Source of the DNA: Branchiostoma lanceolatum
Lineage: Eukaryota; Chordata; Leptocardii; Amphioxiformes; Branchiostomatidae
Reading direction: 5' to 3'
Assembly (NCBI RefSeq): GCF_035083965.1
Contig: NC_089724.1
Span: forward strand, 8,472,501-8,536,500
DNA: 64,000 bases
The position numbers and the translations under genes were made by a program. The stretch's first letter is position 1. Each line of letters starts with the position of its first letter. This document shows, piece after piece, positions 1 to 12,400 of the stretch. The notes under the pieces were generated by a model that was not told the origin of the DNA, searched no databases, and saw nothing but the letters and a program-made list of their open reading frames with translations.

Positions 1-86
1 ATTATTCTGGATTTTTTAAAAACGACGTATACTTTCTGAATGTTTTCGATATTTCAATCTTTCCAAAAGAAATGGCACATATTTTC

Positions 87-284
<198 letters not shown>

Positions 285-299
285 ACATCTCTGTTTCCT

Positions 300-2342
300 T
301 TTGTTCTTAAAGTTTGTTTACATCATTTTTACCCCTTTAAATCATTGTTACATTGTCACGTGAAGAAGATCTGGCCAGACATACAAGCGAAAACATGTGT
401 TACATGTCTCTTTATTTTGTACCATGATAGTCGGCAAGTGTCTGGCCTTTATTTAAACACAGGGATGTTTTGTGGCCTTAGGCCCCCTTTTGTGTTGCGT
501 CGCCCTCAATCAAAGACGACGCCGTAACCAAGCAACACGACGGGCCTGTTTCTTTAGCAGGTGTCATTTTACTAAACACGATCCCAGGCACATTTAGATT
601 CTTTCGCGCCTCGTCAAGCATGACTCGCTGTGAACGGAGTCCTTTTCTGGACTTTTTGTGGGGTCATTACATTTCACTGGTGCAGTAGCAGGCGAGGTCG
701 TAGCCTGACAAGGTGGCCGAGGTTGCTATCGCCATCGACACTAGGTGAGAGAGCACTGGGTTTGGTTCCAACGTATACGTAAGAATAGAGGTAAGCATGG
801 TGTTGTCAATTCTGTTGTAGGGAGCCTTAGCTCAATGTTAACGGGGGGTGCCCAACCATCGGACGTTTTTTTACGCGCTGGAACTCACGGCGCTCCATTG
901 CTGGTTGCCAGAGAGTGGTCAGGTTTTAATGAATGAATTTTGAACACATTCATCTAAAGACCATACTTGGACAAGAAATGTATTCACACTGTTCATGGGC
1001 CCTTCATGCTCCGCGTTACATGCGGAAGACGCTGTGAGACATTTTCACGAATGTACCTTCTGATTTAGTGCTACGCCAGATAGTGTGCCTAACTTAGTAC
1101 GCTTTGGTAATTTTGCTCTCTTCGGAAGTTGGTGATGAAGTTAGGGAAATGTAAATAAGGCTTGAAGTCTGCTATATTCTAGCTTTCTTTTGACCGGAAA
1201 ATTTTGACTGTGTGCACTTCTAACGTCATGTGAGAAGGGCTATATCTAGCGCATCCCAGCTCATGTTCCCACGGGAAATAGGCTACTACGCGGCCCGACG
1301 TACGTATTGAATGCGGCCCGACTTACGAAATCATTACGAAAAAACGACACCGCTTACATCAACAATACTCCGTCTACTTATTGGAAAACATCTTCGCCAT
1401 CTCTGTATTCAGTTTCCTTTTCATAGACGGTACCAATCACATGTTAGAGCGTAACAAAGCTGTGCGTTGAATCGTCCCGCCACCATCGCGGTCCAAAAAA
1501 ATGGCGGGAAAACAACGTCGTCAGACGACAGCAATGTTTACGTTGTTTTTCTTTGGTCGGTTTTCTTCTCAACAAACACTTAAAGACCCAAATTTTTAGT
1601 GTTTTATGAAATTATTTTTCTTATGTGTATGATAGCTGTGTGACTTATGTATCTGCTTGGCACAGGTCGTATATTTAGGTGCCGGGCCGTCTAGCTACGC
1701 AGTGACCCTCTGCTCAGCGTTGCCATCATTATTGTCAAAATACTACTTTTCGACAAAACAAGAAATGAATATGTACACATATGTTTTGAATGTAAATGAC
1801 AATTATGTGCATGAACTTGGGTTATTTACCTTCCTTATCAGCATAGTCATTGGACACAAACACGGCGTACTTATGCAAAATAAGATCAGTAAAAAATCCG
1901 TGCGATGTTCGGGCGCGTGCGAGGTTCGGGCGACCCCCGTTACATGAGGTAGCATTGAGGATAACGTAACAGCTCCAAACTTGGACTTAAAAATGATATT
2001 CACCGAAGTAGTATTGCGATAACTAGCAATAGCTTTGAAGATAACATACGCTTAGAATACAGACATCTTTCAGTGCGATACACCTGTAAGACAGTGCAGT
2101 GCTTCAGGTTAAAATCGCACGTTGATATACATGTGTATAGTAAAAAGCTGGACGCACGTACTCTGATAATAAGTGTTCCCCAGGGGGTCACAAATTAAAC
2201 ATGATTACAGGGAGAACACACCGGCGAGCACAGTATCGTATGTGTTGTACTCCCGCTACACTTGAGTAAACACGGTAGAATAACAAACACTCGCCGGCGT
2301 TACCATTCGCGACCTGCCTGGGGCAACACACGGGAACAGGTA
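300..2342. other. Intergenic stretch, no gene recognised
   Basis: Only short open frames are present (for example 745-936 and 1657-1947). None shows a recognisable domain, and I found no convincing pair of splice sites joining them. This is probably the upstream flank of the VWA-BRCT gene. Confidence 0.5.
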
Positions 2343-2554
2343 CTGTAAATGCAGAAATGTTCGCCCTGGTTTTACGTTCGCGGTATTCGCGGCGACTGTT
2401 TCACCGCGAATTTAAAACCACCGCGAACATTTTTGTCCAATACAGTAGCAGTATGTGACTATAGCACTGCCGCGAAATTTAAACCACCGCGAACACTCCG
2501 TTTTCCCCCCACGCGAAATAAAAACCACGTGAACTTGAATACATTTACCATGTG
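2343..2554. repeat. MITE-like element, family A, copy 1
   Basis: It begins with CTGTAAATGCAGAAATG, the same 17 bases that open the copy at 26257. The interior is made of repeated motifs of the form ACCGCGAA and TTCGCGG. The right end is degraded: only a CATTTACC-like remnant of the inverted terminus remains. No coding capacity is seen. Confidence 0.75.
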
Positions 2555-2828
2555 AAAACGCCTTGTTATGCCACTTACCGAGTATCACGTTATTTTTTCT
2601 TGTATCCACGCCGATACATGTATATTTGTACAGGATTACGATTCGTTCTCCTTTTTTTGGAGAGGGGCATATTATGCACACTTGTAAGTGTAGGATACAA
2701 TGTGAGTAATAAATCGCATGTAAATTTCATCGCCTTTCATTTCATAAGAATATATTAACGTGACTTTCCGAGAGAATTCATACAATATGTATTTTAATTC
2801 TCAGTTCCTAGAATTCAAAATCCTCAAG

Positions 2829-3235
2829 ATGGCGGACACAGGAAACGAGAAGGAACCCCTTCAGCTGACTTACTACTGCTTTCAGGCGACTAAGAAGGTT
2901 TGTACTTGACAACGTAATCTTTTGAATTGAGTTGGGTTGAATGACACTATAACGTCATGGTGTACACATTTCGGTGTTTACACTGCATGTAAGTATTTTC
3001 AGTGGCTCCAATAGGAATAATATTTGTCATTTCTGCTTCTGTCAGAATCCTCCACAAATGAAGGTTCTGCTGGAGCTGACCGCAGACGAGAAACGTCTGG
3101 AGGCGTCAGGTCGTCAGAGGACGCCTTTACGTTTCGTTGCGGTGATCGACGAAAGCTACAGTATGGACGAAAGGTGATACAGAGCTTTCACCTCCACCCC
3201 ACCTCTCTCAAACACACACACAGACAGACAGACAG

Positions 3236-3267
<32 letters not shown>

Positions 3268-6200
3268 ATACACACACATACACACACACACACACACACA
3301 CATACATACACACATACACACATTGAAAACACGACAAGCCTTACGTAACGTTGTTTGAAGAACGTCGAGGGAGTAAAGTGCTCTAGGAAATGATTCCGAG
3401 GGATCTCGAGGTAGAAAATCATTTTTGCCATGATACCAATTACTTTCTTTGTCATGGAGGTCTGTGGAGGTATTGCTGACTGAGACCAAAACTTGACATA
3501 ATACACTGTATAACAGCAATATCAATATATTATCCTATATGCAGGGCAATATTTCACGTGGAACTTTCACTATGAAGGAGGGTGTGGTGATTGGATTATA
3601 TTTTATAGTCATACATGGCTAATACAATATCGGGTATTGTCCGTCTGATCATGAAAGGACTTAAAAAGTTCAACCCTTCATATCAAGACAATGGTAATAG
3701 AAAGGAGCTAGACAATGCACATGTACCCTAGTGGCAGTGACAACATGAATAAACATTTTGAAATGAATGAATGATGACATAAGTTAATCTCCAAGCAGAT
3801 CTACACCGGGCGCGGAAATCGTATATACTGATTGGATCTTCTCTGGCTAGCATATACGATTTTCGCGCCCGGTGCAGATCTGCTTGGAGATAACACATAA
3901 TTATTGTACACATATACCCACAGGGTTCAGTACAGGTCACGACAGAAAATGTCACAGTTTGCAAATCCATAACGTTATATACAATGACAAACTAGCACTA
4001 GTCTAATGATTACATGAATTTGGCTTCTTCTCGCCTCTTAGTAATGGTGTAAATATAGGTACCTATAGCTATGTGCTTTAAAATCAAAGTTTTGTCTAAA
4101 CCGTTAAAAATATGAAATTTTCTGTGTTGCTAAGGTGTATGAAATGGGGAAACCTATATCGCATTAGTTTATGAAGCTCAGCTCTCCCTTCGTTGTATAA
4201 ACTACATTCTACGACAAAGTGCTTCTCATCTACTATCCTACTTCGATTACAATGACTACATATTCGCAAACTTGTTTTTTTTTTATTCAATGACAGAATT
4301 GGACACGACAGACTGACTTTGATCGAGCGTATGCAGATCTTCGCCGAACTGATGTCGAGGGACTTTAAAGACGAGGACCAGATGGGGATTGTCACGTTTG
4401 CTGATGACGCCATGGTCGTTCTGCCCATGACAAGGATGGATTCCCGTGGACGGGTGAGGCATTATATTTCTAATCCAAGAACAAAACCTTCGTGACACGA
4501 TGCGACATTGTATGGGAAGACGACATATATCTTAGTTTCTTTGTGGAGCAAATTAAGAGACATATATAATCACATAGCGCTGTAGTTGTATGAAGAATCA
4601 ATAACATAGGAACTGTGAAACACGTTTTAGAAATGGTCCGTTTGTGTGAGTTTTGAAAACATATTCTTCAGCCAACTAAATGTTATTCTTGATCGTACAG
4701 CTAGCGAAGCACCATGTGCCTTAATCTGATATAATTCTTTTACAATCCCATGTACGTTAGGTGAGCAAATCATATCCGGAAACTTCTTCAATTCAAACGA
4801 TTTGCAGTGGGACAGTTATAACGTTATCAATCTTTTAGAGAACACTGCAAAACATGAAGACCATTTAACATCTCTTTCTCTAGGCCTCTGCCCTCGAAAA
4901 GATCCAAAACATCTCAACGCGTGGGCAGACAAACCTGAGTGATGGGATTTTGACGGCCATCAGTATGTTCAAGGGAAGCAGTGGGTAAGATAAATTAGTA
5001 CTTATCCTTGCTATATATGTAAGCAATGGGTAACCCATGGGAAAAGACGAGAAATTGATATTTGACGACATTCAGCTGGTGTACGTATTAAGTATCTTGC
5101 AATATGCCAGTGGCGACGAATAAGTGTGTAAGTAAGTCCGCTATCAAGGCCGAATGCTAAGACCTCCAATTATCTAATCGTTTGGAATCGCTGTTTTTTC
5201 TCTGTATTCTGCCAGAACTTATTTCCTCTTTGCTCCTTTAAAATGACCGTCTATTTTTCTCGACAGGTCCCACTTCCACAATGGCATCATCCTGTTCACA
5301 GACGGACAGGCTAACCAGGGGATCACTGACGCCGCGGAACTAGTTCGGGAGTACAACAACAAAATAGCGGGTCTTGGGGAGGGCATCTGTCTCCCCATCT
5401 CCACATTCACCATCGGCGACTACCGTCCCAAGCTGCTCTGCGAGGTGGCTCAGAATTTGGGCAGTGACGCGTTTTTCTGGCTCAGTGACGACACGGATTT
5501 TGAGGTGGACATGATGATTCCCATCTTCCTCCGCGAGACGTGCCTCGTTTCCAACATCCGCATCGCACTGCGCACGCTCAACGGAGTGACCTTTGACATT
5601 CTGAAAATGTTCAGTCCTTTTATGGTGTCATGCGCAGAAATCACTGACAACAAGACGGCAGCTAAGTACTTCATCCACGACATATCTGCAGACATGTTGA
5701 AGCACATTCCTTGCTCCTTGCTTCTCCCAAAAGACTACAAGAAGACGTTGCAGGACAAAGACGTTATGGAGGTACACATCACGTACCAAGACTTAGAAAA
5801 TGTCGAGAGAGAGATTTGCACTAAGATTCCATTCAAATCAACATCTCTGGGAGAAATCATGAAAAACGACAGAAATGAAATCACAGAAAGGAAGAGTAAG
5901 AGTGCTGGTGTACCTACAAAAGAGAACAATCATGGCAATCGGCACTATAGCGGCCCTCCCACGCGTATTAGAATGGATAGAAGCTCCAAACGTCTTCGCG
6001 AACCGACACAGGCACAAATGTACGTTGTGGCCTACGCAGATTCAAACCGCCAGTCTGAGATGAACGTCGTTCAAAGAGCTCAGCAGGCGATTGTGAAAAC
6101 AGCACAAGAGGATTGCAGGATGGTCACTGTGGGCACCATTAACAAGGCGGCAGAGTTCGTGGACTATCGCGACTACTCCTACTCGCTGCGTTTGGTAAAC

Positions 6201-8526
6201 GGTGGCATAGACGAGATCAAGCGCATCAAGAGCGAAGTTCGAACGATTGCTGACGAAGATTCCCGAACGATAGTCGGCAATTTCGCGGCGACGATGATTG
6301 ATAGCCTCGGCTATTGCGTCACCCTACTCGAAGACCCCAAGGAGAGCGACTGGGCCAGGATGAAGGCCATGGAGTCCTCCCTAGCGAACGAGTCGCCAAC
6401 TGCAGGCGGCGTGTTTGGTGGAGACAAAAGGCCGTACCTTCCACCGAGAGTTGAGAGAAGCATACAGAAGTACAGAGCTGTAAGGAAAATATAATATTTG
6501 CATTGGAAGGCGGGGAGGAAAATAAAGATATCCTTATCATAATGCCAAACAAGAAAAGACAAGAATAATGATACAACATGTATGTAACATTACAAAGATT
6601 TAATCTATTAAAGACAAGGCTTCGTTTTAAGGGCAATAAAGAATAACTGCATTTATGGGAAGATTTTAACTTCTTTTCTTCCGTACAGATTGTGAACCTA
6701 CGAAAAGGCCCCAAGTCTCCCGAGACCGTGAAGAAACTTTGCGGAGACGCTAAAAGGAACACAAAGGCCGTCCTTACAACGAGGTTAGTTCATTTCTATA
6801 GATGGGGATACTGTATCTTGTATATACTCCTGGGAAATAAAATGTTGAAGGATTGTTTATTCTGAAAGTCCTGCTTTTGCATTGTGGGTAAAATCATCCA
6901 TGTAGATTGTTCATGCTTAAAAAATAAGCTATCTCAAAATGCACACTCGCAGGTGAAGATGAAAGTACAAGAACGCCGATGAGAAGAACTTGGTTTATTG
7001 TAGTTGCTTTCCTTTTGTTTCCAGAATTTTCAAGAATAGGAACTTCACTCTTTCTGACAAGCTAATTGCGGATGGCAACAAGATGGGGTCTAAAGAAACG
7101 ATAAAGGAGCTGCTCATCAAACATGGTGGCACACCCGGTAAGACCAGTGACACTGCGCATGCGTGTTATTATGGTTTTCCACTGTCTTCGATTTTCGCAT
7201 AACCAACAATGTGTGACATGTTAGGATTATCTCAGTAACTTGTGATGCCATATCATGGCTTTACCAATATTACTTTTCTGTTTATTTTTTTGTTTGTGTT
7301 TTTGTCTATTTAACCAGGGGAAATCACGTCGCCAACTGCCCTGAACCGAAAGCAGTGGAAAATGAAATACATTTTATATGCGAATGTCCCGAATTTGAAA
7401 CCGAAAGAAACATGCAGATTATTCACGAAAGTATCCGAAATCTCCAAAAACTTTTCTAAATTAAGAAATACACAGAAACTCATATTCCTTTTAAAATCTT
7501 CCAACCCACTCATCATTGAAAGTGTGGGACTTTTTATTTTCCACTGCTTTCAGAGAAGAAATCAAACCCCGCATTAGTACCGTATATATAGAAACTTACT
7601 GTAAAATAGCAATATAGAATGATTTCGTATTCATGTACACCTTTGTTTTACCTTACATTAGTATTTCGACATTGTTGTCAACATGCAATTAGCCCACGGG
7701 CATGAATTTGCAATAAACTATTATATTGATACAAAACCAAAATAACCTGAAAAACCTAAACATAATATCAAATTACAAAATAAGTGCGTTTATTTGTTAA
7801 TGACAATGCTAAACGGCGGCCATGTTGAATTCTCCACAGTTCCTTTCATGTACGATTCTGTTCTGCTCTGCACCAAAGAGGAATACGAGAAGAACACGGC
7901 TAAGGTCAGGGACGCAAAAGCAAACAAGGTAGGAATGACGACACAGGTTCCCTAGTGTTCCTCATCCACCACCATTGTTTAGATATTTGGCCAGCCAGAA
8001 CACAAAGAATGTAACTGTGTTAACCAGTCTTCGTGACGTTATCACCGAAAAAACATATATGACTTTACTATCCATGACTTTTATTAAATGAAAACTCCTT
8101 TTCTATTCAATCTAATTCTTTTAATTCAATTCCTTATCTAAATACTAGTCTTGCAGACACACAAATTGTAACCTGGATGGCGTTGATATTTACAATTGAT
8201 AATACGGAGACTTAACACATGTAAACATATGTATAAAGTAATTATCCAGAGTTATGGGTAAAAATTTACAAACATATAGAAATATACATGTAAATAGAAA
8301 TATAAGGATTTCAAATACAAGGCCGCACACGTATTATCAATTGCTACAGTATCAGAATTGTCATCACAACAAAAATAACGTGATGTTGATCGATATTACT
8401 ACTGTAACGACAGTAGTCTAAAATGATATCCCTTTTTTTCAGACCCCTGTACTGTTCGAAGAGTTCATATATGACTCAATCAGGGCCAAGAAAATGATGG
8501 ACATTGAAGGTTACAGATTCGCCTGA
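2829..8526 (+). CDS. VWA-domain protein with C-terminal BRCT domain
   Basis: Nine exons join in phase to 682 codons: 2829-2897, 3046-3173, 4297-4453, 4884-4984, 5267-6479, 6689-6783, 7025-7137, 7840-7928, 8443-8526 (TGA). The N-terminal VWA domain (about aa 50-230) has a complete MIDAS: DESYS at the first strand, a Thr in GQTNLSDG, and the Asp of LFTDGQ. VWA domains of this kind bind a divalent metal and a protein ligand. The middle (about aa 230-585) is not a domain I recognise. The last three exons (about aa 590-682) read as a BRCT domain, with HGGTPV, LLCTKEEYEKNTAKV and VLFEEFIYDSI; the usual Trp of the final helix appears replaced. BRCT domains mediate phosphoprotein or DNA-damage contacts, so a nuclear role is possible. 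There is no signal peptide, so it is not a secreted matrix VWA protein. The start is the first ATG, in MADTGNEK. Splice joins are inferred without transcript support. Confidence 0.85.
3214..3321. repeat. AC dinucleotide microsatellite
   Basis: A run of CA repeats with ACAT interruptions, in intron 2 of the VWA-BRCT gene, shortly after the exon 2 donor at 3174. Confidence 0.97.
3788..3890. repeat. Short foldback MITE with 40-bp arms
   Basis: Two arms of about 40 bases, 3788-3827 and 3851-3890, are reverse complements with about three mismatches and enclose a 23-base loop. The termini read TCTCCAAGCAGATC and GATCTGCTTGGAGA. The flanking TAA on both sides may be a target-site duplication. It lies in intron 2 of the VWA-BRCT gene. 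Confidence 0.9.
4130..4285 (-). pseudogene. Non-LTR retrotransposon RT-tail fragment
   Basis: The minus-strand frame reads LRICSHCNRSRIVDEKHFVVEC, followed by LYNEGRAEL. This is the C-x2-C...E-HF...C pattern common at the C-terminus of LINE reverse transcriptases. No catalytic part of the RT is present. It sits in intron 2 of the VWA-BRCT gene, in antisense, just upstream of the exon 3 acceptor. Confidence 0.7.
7322..7475 (+). pseudogene. Second RT-tail fragment, sense strand
   Basis: The plus-strand frame reads ANCPEPKAVENEIHFICECP and then EFETERN before a stop. The CPE..ENEIHF..ECP pattern is the zinc-knuckle-like tail of LINE RTs. It lies in intron 7 of the VWA-BRCT gene. It is the remains of a different insertion from the one in intron 2, because it is on the other strand and its sequence differs. 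Confidence 0.65.
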
Positions 8527-9431
8527 CGACTGATACATGAACTGCAACGCGCAAATGTGACAAATAGCGAAATGTCGTTGCTACATGAACTTTCAGCTGT
8601 CACGGTCGATGGTCTATTTGCCTTTGATAAGCTATCTGCACAACTTTAGTAATCCTGAAAATGTCCTGTAGTCAATCCTGTACAGCAGACACGAGAAGCA
8701 AGCATGGTAACACCAGTCCCTTACTGTCTTTGTTGCCTGTGTCTTGTATTAGCTTTTATCGTATGCAAACCATTGTATTCACAAATAGTTGTTAAAAACT
8801 AGTTTCTGGTATTACAATTGTGACTCTGGTTTGAACACGTGGTCTATATGTGGGGAAAACTCTAAATTATGTATCGCATGTTGCTTTTACTAGTACTCTC
8901 CGATAGCTGGTAAATACAAAACGCCCTGTCATTTTGAGGCAGGTCCAAAATTTTAGCTACATAGCTCAAGCTGCAGCATGTTGTTCGTGCACAGTGCCAC
9001 AAATGAAGATGCTACAGACGGGTGTTCCAATCCGAAACGTTTATCGGTAACTGAAAATCAAGAAATACAGGCCAAAATTTGAATTGATTATAAGTAAATT
9101 GGTACCACTTATACGTTTCCAGTAATCATATATCATGACCTTATTTCCTGTCATAACTGGAAATCTCACCCATTTAGTCGCACATATCCTTACACAACAT
9201 CCATGACGGTTTCGAAAACGCTGTTTAACGATAGTTTTAACCAAAGTTTAACTTTGTAGTCAGGGTGTATGATATCATTATTCCTAGTTATGACTATATG
9301 ACCTATTTGATACGCTAATGTCCTTGCTTCTGTTTTTAAGAAGCTCATTTTTTCAGGCAATATTCAACGAAAGGTCACGTCCTTTGCATCGTATTTGTAT
9401 ACAGTTTACATAAGTGGACCAAGTGACTAAA
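8527..9431. other. Convergent intergenic spacer
   Basis: This lies between the stop codons of the VWA-BRCT gene (+) and the NOS gene (-) and should contain both 3' UTRs. I saw no clear AATAAA on either strand and no gene. Confidence 0.5.
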
Positions 9432-12400
9432 CTATCTGAGACATGAATAGTGTTGCCAAAATGGCGCGGCTCTAACCTGTACACCGAAAGTATGACCGGA
9501 AGTACGCAACGTCCCCTTGCGCGCTGCACCCTGGGCCTCACGTGTCTTCGGGAACACGCCGAAGATGTCCTCATGGTAGCGGTTGCTGTCCTGAGAGAAT
9601 AAAACAAAATATTGAAGAGAAAAAAAACTCTGATGTATATCATCTAACACGTTATTTCTAGCTGCTCTGTATTTGCATGTATGTTGTATGAACCTTATAT
9701 CTAGAAAACAAAATCTTTAAAAAAAATATAGTTTAGATGTCACTTGGACGCAATGCCAGCCCCCGGCCGGGCATAGCAGGGAGTGTTGTTCAGTACAATG
9801 TAGAGGTAGTATGATGTATTATCTAAAAGATTCAAAAGACATGAGTGTGCACATATGTAGTTAATAACTGCTAAACCAATAAATAAATAAACAATTTTGT
9901 TCATTTCAAAGCAATGGGTTTGGAATTTCTTATCGCTGTTTCAGGTTTTTCGAACCGTCGAACGTAACCATTTTTGTAAAACCTTCATGTTGTTGATGAA
10001 GTCCTCTGCCCTGGCGACAGACATCCCACCGTGCTCCACCAGGATTCGCTGAACGGTCTCGCCGACGTCAGTGGCCATGGTGACGTCACCACACACGTAG
10101 ATGTGTCCGCCATCCTTCAGAACCAGGTCCAGCACCTTCCCGGGGATTCGCTCGCGAAGGATGTCTTGGACGTAGGTCTTGAATGAAAATAACACCAAGA
10201 ATGAGTTCTTCAATACATCAGGAAGTCAACCAATGCGATAGATTTTGATGTACAATGTACACTATTTCATCTGATATTGAGTTAGTCGGTTGTAGATGGC
10301 GCAGTTGAAATTTGTAGCAAGGTGTAATGCATGTGAGCACTGAGGCGTCAGTATCTACTAGATACGACTAAGATCTATTCGAGCTAAGTTACGCCTTTAT
10401 GTGAATATTATGACTAACCAAATATCAGTATAATGGACTGTAATTATTGTTTTAAGGAACTGTACGTTATTTTTGTTCTCTACCGTCAGTTTGTATGCCT
10501 ATTTTATATTTTATTTGTGATGTGTAGATATGAATGTGTAGACCACAGGGAGAATAGCCTCTTGTGGATCTATCAAAACTCAAACTCATATCAGTTTATC
10601 ATCCTCCGTACCTTATATGTCCCGGGTTCCCTGGACAGGGCTGTGTAGATGTCTGTCAGGGCTCCGTCTCTCCTTGCCTGTGCCGTCTCCTCCTTGTAGA
10701 TGTGATCCACCCTGGACTGTCTGCAGCCGAACACCAGGGTCATGTCACCTGGAGGATGTCTGGACGTGACACCTGCCAGGACAGGCACATCAGCTGTTAG
10801 ATACATGTACTGAATACTGACCTCACTTTACACATGGTGTCCCTTCTCCTTATTAAGGTTTTATATGTTTTACAATTTTGAACCAAACTATTTGAAATTT
10901 ATGTCATTATAAGACATACGGCACACGTGCCATTGCCGTCCCCTTACCAGCCTTGATGTCCACCTGCCTCTGCTGCCAGAAGCTCCTGAGAGGGGCGATG
11001 CCAGTCCCGGGACCTACCATCAGGACAGGGAGGGAGGGGTCCTCAGGAAGGTGGAAATTCTTGGCCCTGAAAAGAACAGATTTGAGAAGAAGACGTTAAG
11101 AATGAATATGGAAGCTGTCGAAGATATCTTCTTTCAAATTTAACAAATTTATGCACTGTTTTATATATTTTAACCTATAGTTTAAACTTTTGAGTTCACA
11201 GATTGAAATTAAAACTGAAAGCAGATTACGTCCGAATGTAGCAAGGCACGGACTCGTTGATCTTGATGGTGTTGAGCCAGTTGGAACACACACCGCTGTG
11301 CTCAGGACCCTGACCACCTGAAAAATAAAAATATACCTATACCTGGTAAATCAAACTTCGTTCAGATATCAATCTAGACTATGTGATACACCAATCATCA
11401 CGAAGCTATCATCATTTGTCACTTTGTTATTGAATGCAGGAAGGCATTTACGGAAACGTGGATCTCGCCCGGGTACTGTATGATTTGTGGGGAGGAGCTA
11501 ATGCACTAGTAGGTTAATATATCGTATCAAGGAGGTTGATCATACATAGTAGACTCACCACGTGTCCTGTACTTGACCACGGCTACAGTAGCGTGGATCT
11601 GGCCCGGGTACATGTGTGGGGAGGAGCTGATGGAGTAGGGTTAGTGTATGATATATAGACTCACCACGCGTCCTGTACTTGACCACGGCTACAGTAGCGT
11701 GGATCTGGCCCGGGTACATGTGTGGGGAGGAGCTGATGGAGTAGGGTTAGTGTATGATATATAGACTCACCACGCGTCCTGTACTTGACCACGGCTACAG
11801 TAGCGTGGATCTGGCCCGGGTACATGTGTGGGGAGGAGCTGATGGAGTAGGGTTAGTGTATGATATATAGACTCACCACGCGTCCTGTACTTGACCACGG
11901 CTACAGTAGCGTGGATCTGGCCCGGGTACATGTGTTGGGAGGAGCTGATGGAGTAGTAGCGCTGCTGCAGGACCGGCAGCTGACTGAGCAGCAGGGCGGG
12001 CGGGACCTGCAGGGACGAGTAGTGCTGCAGCACCTCGGGCAGAGTCGGGGCCGCCTCAAACTTCCAGTCCTCGTACCTCAGTCCTCCCTGTAGCGGCAAA
12101 TAAGTGGGACTTTACTTTAGCTTGTCCGATGCCAGTCCCATATTACGTGGAAACTTTGAGATGCTGAAAACTGACAAATATCATGGTGTACATGTATCAT
12201 ATCTGAAATAGCAAATAACAATCGGTAATTGAAAAACGAACCTTGCCCAAAGCCTCGAGTTCAGCTCTCTCCCTGCTTGACGTCGCGTGCATCGCCAGGT
12301 AGAAGAGCAGCTGCGGTGATGGTGGGGTGGTGACGTCAAGATAACGGGATAGTGCCGTGCGCAAAGAACATGGCGGCAGTCGGTCCTGGGGTGTCCATGT

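Noticed and set aside
1657-1947. 96-aa plus-strand frame
   Set aside because: No domain, signal peptide, splice partner or compositional support.
9432-9470. Alternative splice donor in the last NOS exon (GTACAG|GTTAGA)
   Set aside because: The frame runs on to a stop within 40 bases and no downstream exon with a recognisable NOS tail was seen; kept as a simple terminal exon.
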